DNA of 64,000 nucleotides, taken from contig NZ_JAAMPJ010000012.1 in the NCBI RefSeq assembly GCF_011067745.1, positions 62,001 through 126,000 on the forward strand, read 5' to 3'. A program made the position numbers and the translations under genes. Within the stretch, counting starts at the first letter, position 1; each line of letters opens with the position of its first letter. Positions 40,556 through 47,482 of the stretch are shown here, piece after piece. This DNA comes from Lentzea alba (GTDB lineage: Bacteria; Actinomycetota; Actinomycetes; Mycobacteriales; Pseudonocardiaceae). The notes beneath the pieces were generated by a model. The model had not been told where the DNA came from. It saw nothing but the letters and a program-made list of their open reading frames with translations, and made no database searches.

Positions 40556-40579
40556 CCGCACCACCCCAATCGAGATGCC

Positions 40580-40595
40580 TCCGCGAAGTGCGGAA
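40580..40595. promoter_or_regulatory. TCCG-N7-CGGA dyad
   Basis: TCCGCGAAGTGCGGAA lies 144 nt upstream of the PAS-LuxR gene at 40739 and just past the end of the dioxygenase-like gene. It is followed by a half-site TTCCGCC. Confidence 0.45.
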
Positions 40596-40738
40596 AGCGT
40601 TCCGCCGTTTCTGAAACGCCCTAGTCCCGGATCCTTCTGTCCGAAAAGGATCCATTGTTTTCGCCCTCGTGGATTGACTTCCCGGTGTGCCCGTTCTTAA
40701 CGTCACGCGGGACGGCGATCATCGGACGGGGGGAAGCC

Positions 40739-41341
40739 ATGACAGCCCTGACAGAAGTGTCGTTGATCACCGGTGGCGGCGGCGTCCTGCTGCACGGCGA
40801 CGCGCCGAGTTGCGCGTTCCTCGACACGCGCCTCGTGATCAGCAGGGTGAGCGCGGACTTCGCCGAACTCCTCGACGCCACGCCGCACGACCTGGTCGGC
40901 AGGGACTTCACCTCCTTCCTCGATCCGGAGTCGCGCGGTGTGGTGCACAAGCGCTGCGGTGAGCTCCTCCCGCACACCGGTGGCTTCACCCAGCAGGTGG
41001 ACGTCGTGCGCGGTGACCGGCGGCACCAGCGGGCGCAGGTGTGCGTGTACACGTTCCGCGGCGCGTTCCTGGTGACGTTGACGCCGGCACCGCGAACAGC
41101 CGCCATCGTGCTGGCGAAACTGGACGCGCGGATCCTGGAGGGACTCGCCCACGGCGACTCGACGGAGTTGATCGCCACGCGGTTGTTCCTCAGCAGGCAG
41201 GCCGTGAGCTACCACGTCGCCGCCATGCTGCGGACGTTCAAGGTCGCCAACCGCGCGTCGCTGATCTCCAAGGCCTACTGCGCCGGCGTGCTCGACTCGG
41301 CCAGCTGGCCCCCTCGCGTCCCGGCCCGTTTCGTGAAGTGA
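40739..41341 (+). CDS. PAS-LuxR-type single-HTH regulator
   Basis: 200 residues, ATG 40739 with SD GGGGGAAG. The PAS-like domain (FLDTRLVISRVSADFAELLD, GRDFTSFLDPESRGVVHKRC) spans about residues 25-125. The LuxR HTH follows: ARILEGLAHGDSTELIATRL, then FLSRQAVSYHVAAMLRTFK. It is the clear paralog of the protein at 31737. Its stop overlaps the GTG of the response regulator at 41338 by 4 nt, so the two are translationally coupled and probably act in one pathway. Confidence 0.88.
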   Translation: MTALTEVSLITGGGGVLLHGDAPSCAFLDTRLVISRVSADFAELLDATPHDLVGRDFTSFLDPESRGVVHKRCGELLPHTGGFTQQVDVVRGDRRHQRAQVCVYTFRGAFLVTLTPAPRTAAIVLAKLDARILEGLAHGDSTELIATRLFLSRQAVSYHVAAMLRTFKVANRASLISKAYCAGVLDSASWPPRVPARFVK

Positions 41342-42111
41342 TCGTTCCTCGAAATGAGGAACGTGTTCCGGCGAGGCTGACATTCGCACCGGAACCGTGC
41401 GAGCGTGGCACGGATCCGGTGCAAGTCAGTTCCAAGGCGGTTTCGTTGCGCGTCCTCGTCGCCCACGACCCGGGGATCGCTGTGCGGTCGACCGGCTACT
41501 TCCTCCGCTCGGCCGGCATGCAGGTCAGGTCGGTGTCCCTGGAGGAGGTGACGCCGAACGAGATCCGCGCGGACCGGCCGGACGTCGTCCTGCTCGCGGG
41601 CCGGCCGGACGCGAGAAGCGTGGCCGTGGCCAGAGATCTGCGCGATGAGGCGGAACGGCCGGGCATCATGTTCGTCGCCGAGGGCGGCGAACCGGCCGAG
41701 CTCTGCCTGGCCGACGACTACGTGCCGGTGGACTGCACGCCCGCCGAACTCGTGCTGCGGGTCGAGGTCCTCGCGGCCAGGCGGGCGTTGACGAGCGCCG
41801 CGACGCCGTTGCGGGCAGGCCGGATCTGGATGGAGCGCGACACCTGGCAGGCTCGGGTGGACGGGCGGCCGGTGCTGCTCACCGTGACCGAGTTCGAGCT
41901 GCTGCACCTGCTGGCGAGCAACCCCGGCCAGGTGGTGGCGAAGCGAACCATCCTCGACCGCGTGTGGGAGCACGGTTTCGGGGGGAGCACGAACGTCGTC
42001 GAGACCTACGTCAGCAGGCTGCGCCTGAAGCTCTCCGACACCAGGCACTCCATCATCAAAACGGTGCGCGGCATCGGTTACGTGTTGCCGGTGGACGAGC
42101 TCGCGGCCTAG
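41338..42111 (+). CDS. Atypical OmpR-family response regulator lacking the phospho-Asp
   Basis: 257 residues from GTG 41338, which overlaps the preceding TGA. The pseudo-receiver reads LRVLVAHDPGIAVRSTGYFL, PDVVLLAGRPDARSV and GIMFVAEGG; the phospho-acceptor position is Ala. The winged helix is intact (LTVTEFELLHLLASNPGQVV, TNVVETYVSRLRLKL, IKTVRGIGYVL). It is paralogous to the protein at 35014, including an ARLT segment in the N-terminal extension that supports the early start. No kinase is nearby. A GTG at 41419 would give a shorter form. Confidence 0.85.
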   Translation: MIVPRNEERVPARLTFAPEPCERGTDPVQVSSKAVSLRVLVAHDPGIAVRSTGYFLRSAGMQVRSVSLEEVTPNEIRADRPDVVLLAGRPDARSVAVARDLRDEAERPGIMFVAEGGEPAELCLADDYVPVDCTPAELVLRVEVLAARRALTSAATPLRAGRIWMERDTWQARVDGRPVLLTVTEFELLHLLASNPGQVVAKRTILDRVWEHGFGGSTNVVETYVSRLRLKLSDTRHSIIKTVRGIGYVLPVDELAA

Positions 42112-42136
42112 CTGATCATCTCGGCCGGTGGCTGAC

Positions 42137-42174
42137 GTCCCGGCGGGTTCGGGCCAAGCCGAACCCGCCGGGAC
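42137..42174. terminator. Bidirectional terminator
   Basis: GTCCCGGCGGGTTCGG (42137-42152) and CCGAACCCGCCGGGAC (42159-42174) form a perfect 16-bp stem with a 6-nt loop between the convergent response regulator (stop 42111) and MFS gene (stop 42293). Confidence 0.85.
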
Positions 42175-42280
42175 TCCTCGTCGCCGAACCGCTTCGAGCC
42201 GGGGAGGTCCCGTCCGCCATGGAGTGCGGCCGGGTCCGCAGTCCTCCACGGCGATGCGGGTGTGAGAGCGGCGAACAGGG

Positions 42281-42327
42281 TCATTGAAGCGGTCAGGCCG
42301 AGTTGATTCCATCCGAAGAACGCGGAA
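42281..42327. repeat. Composite dispersed element, copy 3, overlapping a gene end
   Basis: TCATTGAAG (42281-42289), 22 nt, TCCGAAGAACGCGGAA (42312-42327). The element encodes the last residues of the MFS transporter (LPRSSDGINSA) and its stop on the minus strand. This suggests that insertion or fusion of the repeat altered the transporter C-terminus. Confidence 0.65.
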
Positions 42328-43609
42328 GTGAGCCGGGAAATGAGCGCTGACCGAGCCGTCCGGTGCCGATGACGACCGCGACCGTGGCCGCCGTGGCCGC
42401 GACGAACAGGTACCAGCCCGGCGCGAGCGGGCTGCGTGTGACGGTGGTGAGCCAGGTCGACACGAACGGGGCGGTGGCGCCGAACACGGCGGTGGCGGTG
42501 CCCAGCGGAACGGCGAACGCGGTGAACCGGATGCCGGTCGGGAACCACGTCATGGCGAGCACCGCGCCGACGGAGTAGGCCGGGCCCAGGAAGATCGAGC
42601 ACAGCGCCTGGCCCAGCACGGCCCCGGTGAGGCTGCGGTGCTCGGTGATGATCAGGAAGCCGGGCACGGCGGTCACGGCCACGCCGGCCATGACGACGAT
42701 CGCCATGCGCCGCAACGGGAATCGGTCGACCAGGTATCCGCCCAGGACGGCGAACACCGCGGAGGTGAGCACTCCGGCGAGGTTGGCCGTGTACGCGTCG
42801 GCGGGGGAGAGCCCGGTCCGGATCAGGTAGGCGGGCATCGCGACGGACAGCGTGAAACCGCCGATCGTCTGTGCCGCGAACCAGACCGCGAGCACGATCA
42901 TGCCGAGCTTCGCGGTGGTCAGCGCCTGGACGAGCGGGGTGCGTCCGGCCCGGGCCAGCTCGCCCAGCGCGACGAAGGCCGGGCTGTCCAGCAACCGGGT
43001 GCGCACGTAGAGACCGACCAGCCCGATCGGCGCGGCGGCGAGGAACGCGACGCGCCATCCCCAGTCCGCCAGCTGGACCGGCGTGAGCGTTCTGGCCAGG
43101 ACCAGGCTGACGGTCGCCGCCGCCGCGGTCGCGAGGACGGAGGCCACGTTGGCGATCGCCGCGGTCAGGCCGCGCCGACCGGCCGGGGCGTGTTCCAGCA
43201 TGAGCAGCATGGCTCCCGGAAGCTCCGCGCTGGCCGACAGCGCCTGCACCACCCGGCAGAGCACCACCAGCACCGGCGCGAGCAGGCCCACGGCGGCGTA
43301 GTTCGGCAGCAGTCCGAACGCCACGGTCGCGGCCGTCATGAGCAGCAGCGCGAACGTCAGCGCGAACCGCCTGCCGAACCGGTCGCCGAGGTGGCCGAAG
43401 AGGACGGACCCCAGCGGGCGGACGAACGCTCCCGCGGCGAAGACGGCGAACGTGGCGAGAAGGGCGGAGGCCGGGTCGCCCGAGGGGAAGAACTGCGCGG
43501 CGAGGACGGTGGCGAGGTAGCCGTAGATGAGCAGGTCGTAGACCTCGATGAACGTTCCGACACCACCGGCCACCGCGACGCGGCGGTAGCTGCCCGTCCG
43601 GTTCGTCAT
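42293..43609 (-). CDS. MFS transporter, metabolite:H+ symporter (MHS) type
   Basis: 438 residues, twelve predicted membrane helices. VAVAGGVGTFIEVYDLLIYG in helix 1 and FGHLGDRFGRRFAL in loop 2-3 are MHS-family signatures (ProP, KgtP, ShiA relatives). RPLGSVLFGHLGDR and the later GGYLVDRFPLRRM give the paired GxxxDRxGRR motifs. It would symport an organic acid, osmolyte or aromatic acid with protons. It lies 7 bp after the LuxR-type gene in the same direction, hence is probably in its operon and controlled by it. The last 11 residues come from a dispersed repeat. Confidence 0.9.
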   Translation of the reverse strand: MTNRTGSYRRVAVAGGVGTFIEVYDLLIYGYLATVLAAQFFPSGDPASALLATFAVFAAGAFVRPLGSVLFGHLGDRFGRRFALTFALLLMTAATVAFGLLPNYAAVGLLAPVLVVLCRVVQALSASAELPGAMLLMLEHAPAGRRGLTAAIANVASVLATAAAATVSLVLARTLTPVQLADWGWRVAFLAAAPIGLVGLYVRTRLLDSPAFVALGELARAGRTPLVQALTTAKLGMIVLAVWFAAQTIGGFTLSVAMPAYLIRTGLSPADAYTANLAGVLTSAVFAVLGGYLVDRFPLRRMAIVVMAGVAVTAVPGFLIITEHRSLTGAVLGQALCSIFLGPAYSVGAVLAMTWFPTGIRFTAFAVPLGTATAVFGATAPFVSTWLTTVTRSPLAPGWYLFVAATAATVAVVIGTGRLGQRSFPGSLPRSSDGINSA

Positions 43610-43616
43610 GGCTGAT

Positions 43617-45989
43617 TCACTCCTGGGGCGAGGTGTGTTCGGCCATCCACGCGGCGAGCTGGGTCCGGTTGGTGAAGCCGAGCTTGGTCAGGATCCGTTC
43701 CACGTGGCCCTCCGCGGTCCGGCGGGCGATCACCAGCCGGGCGGCGATCTCCTTGTTGGTGAGGCCCTGGGCGACGAGGGCGGCGACCTCGCGCTCGCGG
43801 CGGGTCAGCGGCGACGCGGCGGGTGGTGCGGGGACGGGTTCGTCGTGGTCGCCGAGTGCGTGGCTGATCGCCTCGCCGAGCCGCAGAGCGCGGCCGCGGC
43901 GGAACGCCTCGGTGAAGGCGGCGTCCCCGAGTGCGGCGAGGATCTGCTCGGTGCAGCGGCCGTGCTCCGCGGTCAGCGCCTCGGTGGTGAGCACGGGCTT
44001 GCCGAGGTACGACTGCGCCCGGTCGGCGGCCCCGAGCAACACCGCGGCCCGCTGGTGCTGACCCCGGCCGGCGGTGATCCAGGCCAGCACCTCGACGCAC
44101 AGCGCGGCCATGAGCGGGTCCGGCAGGCCCTGGTCCTTGACGAAGCGCAGGCATTCGCGCACGCGGTGGGCGGCGACGGCGGTGTTGCCCTGCCGCCAGG
44201 ACACCAGCCCCAGGCCCCACCTCGCCCAAGCCTCGTTGACGCTCGCGCCCTCGTGCTCGGCGATCGACAGCGCCTCCTGGAAACACCGTCTGGCGCGGTC
44301 GTGCTCGCCGGTGAGCGCGGCGGCCTGCCCCAGCTGGAGCAGCAACTGCAGGCGGAGAGTGGTCTCCCGCTCCTGGTCGGGCCGGGGGAGCGTGGCCAGG
44401 ATGTCCAGGCCGCGCCGCGCGAAGGCGGCCACGACCCTCAGGTCGTTGCCCCGCAGTTGCTCCGCCGACCCCCTGATCAGTGCGGCGAGAGCCAGTCCGG
44501 GAGTGTCGGACAGGTCGCGGGCCAGTCGCTCGCCCTCCGCCAGACGCGAGGTCTCGACGGCGGTGTCACCGAGCCAGGTCGCCAGGAAAGCGGCCAGCAG
44601 CAGGGCCCGGACGCGGGTCGTGGTGGCGGCGCCGGTCTGGTCGAGTGCCCGCTCCAGCCAGATCAGGCCTTCGCTGCAGACGCCGCGCGACCACCAGTAC
44701 AACCACGGCAGACCGGTGACGACGCTCAGCGCGTGCTCGGCCTGGCCGGGTTCGGTCAGGCAGAACTCGACCGCCGCGCGGATGTTGGGGTGCTCTCTGG
44801 TGAAGCGGGCGATCCAGTACGTCTGGCGCCGGCTGATCCGCTCGGCCGCGGCCGTGGTCGCCGTTCGCTCGTACCAGTCGCGGTGCCGGCCACGCCACAT
44901 CGCCTGCTCGCCCGCCCTGCAGAGCTGTTCCTGTCCGTAGTCGCGCAGCGTTTCCAGCATGCGGTACCGCGCGTGCCCGTCCTGTCCGCCGACCCGCTCC
45001 ACGATCGACTTGTCGATCAGGCCGGCGATCACGTCCACCACCTCGTCGACCGGCAGGCGGTCGTCGGTGCAGGCACCCTCGAGCGCGTCCAGTTCGAACC
45101 CGCCGACGAACACCGACGCCCTCGCCCACAACAACCGCTCCGGCTTGCTGCACAGGGCGAAGGACCACTCGACGCAGGCCCGCAGCGCCTGCTGGCGCTC
45201 CGGGGCGTTGCGGGGGCCACGGGACAGCAACGCGAACCGGCTGGACAGCCGCTCCAGCATCTGCGCGGGGGAGAGCGCTCTCACCCTGGCGGCGGCCAGC
45301 TCGATCGCGAGCGGCAGTCCGTCGAGCCGGCGGCACAGCTCGGCGATCGCGGCCGCGTTCGCGCCGGTGAGCGCGAAGTCGGGCACGGTCGCGCGGGCTT
45401 GAGCCAGGAACAACGCCACCGAGTCGTTCCGGTCGAGGTCGGCGGCGTGCACCGCGCCGTCCGGAGTGGCCAGCGGCGCCACCGGGTAGAGCGCCTCGCC
45501 CCGGACCGCGAGCGGCTCCCGGCTGGTGGCCAGCACCCGCAGTCCGGGACAGAAGCGCAACGGCACGTCGGCGAGCATCGCGCTCGCCGGCAACAGGTGC
45601 TCGCAGTTGTCCAGCACCAGCAACATCTGCCGGTCGGCCAGGAGATCGGTCAGCTGCCGCAACGGCGGCCCCGCGCCCTGCGGCATGCCCAGCACCGTGA
45701 TGACGAGGTACGCCAGCGTGTCGGGGGTGTGGACCTCCTGGGCGAGCAGTGCCCCGTCCTGCAACTCGGTCAGGTCCACGAACCACAGACCGTCGGGGAA
45801 CGCCCGTCGCACGGTGCTCGCGACCCGCAGGGCCAGCCGGGTCTTGCCGACCCCTCCCACGCCGGTCAGCGTGACCAGCCGCGACTCCGTCAGCAGGCTT
45901 CTGAGCTCCTCCAGTTCTCGTCGGCGACCGACGAAAGCCGACAGATCCGAGGGCAGGTTCCCAGGCGTGCCTTTGGCGACAGCCGGCAT
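43617..45989 (-). CDS. LuxR-family STAND regulator (NB-ARC-like ATPase plus TPR plus HTH)
   Basis: 790 residues from ATG 45989. GNLPSDLSAFVGRRRELEEL, then Walker A GVGGVGKT (43-50) and Walker B LLVLDNCEHLL place it in the LuxR group with an AfsR-like ATPase (cf. LATSREPL and RLDGLPLAIELAAARVR blocks). The centre has helical repeats. The C-terminal HTH reads LTRREREVAALVAQGLTNKE, then RRTAEGHVERILTKLG. A GTG at 46049 would add 20 residues; neither start has a good SD. It precedes the MFS gene by 7 bp. It is divergent from the IclR gene at 46262. Confidence 0.88.
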   Translation of the reverse strand: MPAVAKGTPGNLPSDLSAFVGRRRELEELRSLLTESRLVTLTGVGGVGKTRLALRVASTVRRAFPDGLWFVDLTELQDGALLAQEVHTPDTLAYLVITVLGMPQGAGPPLRQLTDLLADRQMLLVLDNCEHLLPASAMLADVPLRFCPGLRVLATSREPLAVRGEALYPVAPLATPDGAVHAADLDRNDSVALFLAQARATVPDFALTGANAAAIAELCRRLDGLPLAIELAAARVRALSPAQMLERLSSRFALLSRGPRNAPERQQALRACVEWSFALCSKPERLLWARASVFVGGFELDALEGACTDDRLPVDEVVDVIAGLIDKSIVERVGGQDGHARYRMLETLRDYGQEQLCRAGEQAMWRGRHRDWYERTATTAAAERISRRQTYWIARFTREHPNIRAAVEFCLTEPGQAEHALSVVTGLPWLYWWSRGVCSEGLIWLERALDQTGAATTTRVRALLLAAFLATWLGDTAVETSRLAEGERLARDLSDTPGLALAALIRGSAEQLRGNDLRVVAAFARRGLDILATLPRPDQERETTLRLQLLLQLGQAAALTGEHDRARRCFQEALSIAEHEGASVNEAWARWGLGLVSWRQGNTAVAAHRVRECLRFVKDQGLPDPLMAALCVEVLAWITAGRGQHQRAAVLLGAADRAQSYLGKPVLTTEALTAEHGRCTEQILAALGDAAFTEAFRRGRALRLGEAISHALGDHDEPVPAPPAASPLTRREREVAALVAQGLTNKEIAARLVIARRTAEGHVERILTKLGFTNRTQLAAWMAEHTSPQE

Positions 45990-46059
45990 GAACGCAGGGT
46001 CACGCGCCTGATGCTCTTGGGTCAATAGTCCGAATCGGCGTCGATTCACGGGATCGGGC

Positions 46060-46075
46060 GCCGAACTTCACGGAA
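46060..46075. promoter_or_regulatory. Near-match TCCG-N7-CGGA dyad
   Basis: GCCGAACTTCACGGAA differs by two bases from the reverse complement of the site at 58250 (TCCGAACTTCGCGGAA). It lies directly upstream of the LuxR-type gene on the minus strand and in the divergent region shared with the IclR gene. Confidence 0.4.
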
Positions 46076-46221
46076 TCAGGATCGTTCTTTCCTGAAAAGT
46101 GTTCTGGAACGCGGCACGCCGCCGGTTTCCGGTTCTACGGTCGAGTCGCGGTGTCGCGGCGCGGCGGGTGGGGCGGCCTGTCTGGCAAGTGGGCGTATCG
46201 CGGACCGGATGGACCGGAATG

Positions 46222-46245
46222 AGATACATTGCGGTCCAAGTATCT
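46222..46245. promoter_or_regulatory. Inverted repeat AGATAC-N12-GTATCT before IclR gene
   Basis: AGATAC (46222-46227) and GTATCT (46240-46245) are perfect arms with a 12-nt spacer, ending 16 nt before the IclR start. The location suits autoregulation. It is unlike the operators at 21574-21608, so the two IclR paralogs probably read different sites. Confidence 0.5.
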
Positions 46246-46261
46246 GGCAACAAGGGAGACG

Positions 46262-47044
46262 ATGGTGGACGGGGCCCGATCCTTGCGGTCGGTGGACAGC
46301 AGGTCCCCCGCCGTCACCCGTGCTGTCGCGCTGGTGGAGGAACTCGCCCGGCAGCGGCGGCCACTGGGCATCGCCGAGCTGGCGCGTTCGCTCGACCTCG
46401 CCAAGTCGACGGTGGCGAACCTCTGCACCGCGCTCGAGGGCACGCACATGATCCGGCGGGTCGACGGGCGCTGGTCCCTCGGCTACAAGGTCGTCGAACT
46501 GGGACAGGCGTTTCTCGCCGGCACGGACATCGTCGAGGAGTTCCGGCGCACGGCCACCACGCTGCCGGTCGGAGCCCAGGAGACCATGCTGCTGGCCGTG
46601 CTCGACGGCCTCGAGGTGGTGTACCTCGCCCGGCACGACGGCTCCCAGCCGATCCGGCTCGCGAGCGACATCGGGCGTCGCATGCCCGCGGGGGTGACCG
46701 CGCTCGGCAAGGCGATGCTGGCGTCGTTGCCGGACGACGAACTGGACGAACGCCTCGCCGGCATCGCGGAACTCCCCGTGCTCACCCCGCGGTCGCACCG
46801 CACGATCGAGGAGTTGCGCCGCGATCTCGAACTGACCAGGGAACGCGGTCATTCGCTCGACGACGAGCAGAACACCGAGGGCGTGGTGTGCGTCGGTGTG
46901 GCCGTGCCGGGTAGTGCGGCCGCGACGCCGACCGCGGTGAGCGCGACGCTGCTGGCGGCCAGGCTGACGCCCGAGCTCCGTGAATCGCTCGTGACCGACC
47001 TGACCTCGCTCGCGCGGACCCTCGCCCAGACCGCCGCGCTCTAG
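46262..47044 (+). CDS. IclR-family transcriptional regulator
   Basis: 260 residues from ATG 46262 (AAGGGAGA upstream). The winged helix (SPAVTRAVALVEELARQRRP, ARSLDLAKSTVANLCTALEG) is followed by an effector domain with LGYKVVELGQAFLAG, VTALGKAMLASLP and NTEGVVCVGVAVPG. Much of the sequence parallels the IclR protein at 28841, down to SLRSVDSRSPAVTRAV versus SLREVESRSPAVTRAV, so they are recent paralogs. No metabolic gene is adjacent on its strand; its targets may be the divergent LuxR/MFS pair or distant loci. Confidence 0.92.
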   Translation: MVDGARSLRSVDSRSPAVTRAVALVEELARQRRPLGIAELARSLDLAKSTVANLCTALEGTHMIRRVDGRWSLGYKVVELGQAFLAGTDIVEEFRRTATTLPVGAQETMLLAVLDGLEVVYLARHDGSQPIRLASDIGRRMPAGVTALGKAMLASLPDDELDERLAGIAELPVLTPRSHRTIEELRRDLELTRERGHSLDDEQNTEGVVCVGVAVPGSAAATPTAVSATLLAARLTPELRESLVTDLTSLARTLAQTAAL

Positions 47045-47186
47045 CAGCACTGACGAGTCGGACTGTTCTGACAACGTAGTCATCTGCACTTTCCGCCCGT
47101 CTGCTCAACCCGGCGGCCGCCATCACGCTCCGTAGTCCCCGCCCCGCCGCGACGGATACGCGGGGTCCCCGCGTGCCGTCCAGAGA

Positions 47187-47244
47187 TACGTAGGGCCCCC
47201 GCGTGCCGAAAAGTGGGGCTGGTGGGGTTCCTGTGAGTGAATGG
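47187..47244 (+). repeat. 58-bp conserved intergenic element, copy 2
   Basis: Ungapped partner of 9516-9573 (which is on the minus strand). Blocks TACGTAGGG, CCCCGCGTG, CGAAAA, GGCTGG and TGTG-x-GTGAA are kept. It precedes the LAL gene at 47483 as copy 1 precedes the LAL gene at 9461. Confidence 0.7.
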
Positions 47245-47355
47245 GTCCACTTCGACGCCGGGCACTTGGTTGCGGCTGTGGCCGTGCGACGGAACGGACT
47301 CTGGACCGAACGGCGTAAGTTGGCGCTGTGTCGTGGTTGCGGGGCGGTACGGACT

Positions 47356-47377
47356 TGCTACCTCAAGTAGTCATCAA
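47356..47377 (+). promoter_or_regulatory. Shared promoter word TGCTACCTCAAG-N5-ATCAA, copy 2
   Basis: TGCTACCTCAAG (47356-47367) and ATCAA (47373-47377), spaced as at 31573. It lies about 105 nt before the LAL start at 47483. Confidence 0.45.
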
Positions 47378-47482
47378 GTCGTTCGGTCTCAATAGGTTGT
47401 GTGTAGCCTGAGCCAATTGCTGAACGCTGTACCAAATGCTGTACGACGCATGGGTTCGGACGTGGCGAGGACAGGGGCGCGC

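Larger units (their letters stand above)
47045..47482. other. Intergenic region with repeats and promoter words
   Basis: About 440 bp without a gene. It contains the palindrome ACGCGGGG-T-CCCCGCGT (47158-47174), the 58-bp element copy 2 (47187-47244), the shared word TGCTACCTCAAG (47356-47367) and a direct repeat GCTGTAC at 47426 and 47438, 12 bp apart, with a third GCTGAAC just upstream. It probably holds the terminator of the IclR gene and a complex promoter for the LAL operon. Confidence 0.5.

Noticed and set aside
12936..42330. The composite repeats as small leaderless ORFs on the minus strand (beginning after TTCTTCGG)
   Set aside because: Each copy does have an ATG at the same point, but the downstream peptides are unrelated beyond a few residues, so conservation is at the DNA level.
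43608..46028. An 806-codon open frame on the plus strand
   Set aside because: Antisense shadow of the LuxR-type gene 43617-45989, which has Walker and HTH motifs. The shadow has none.
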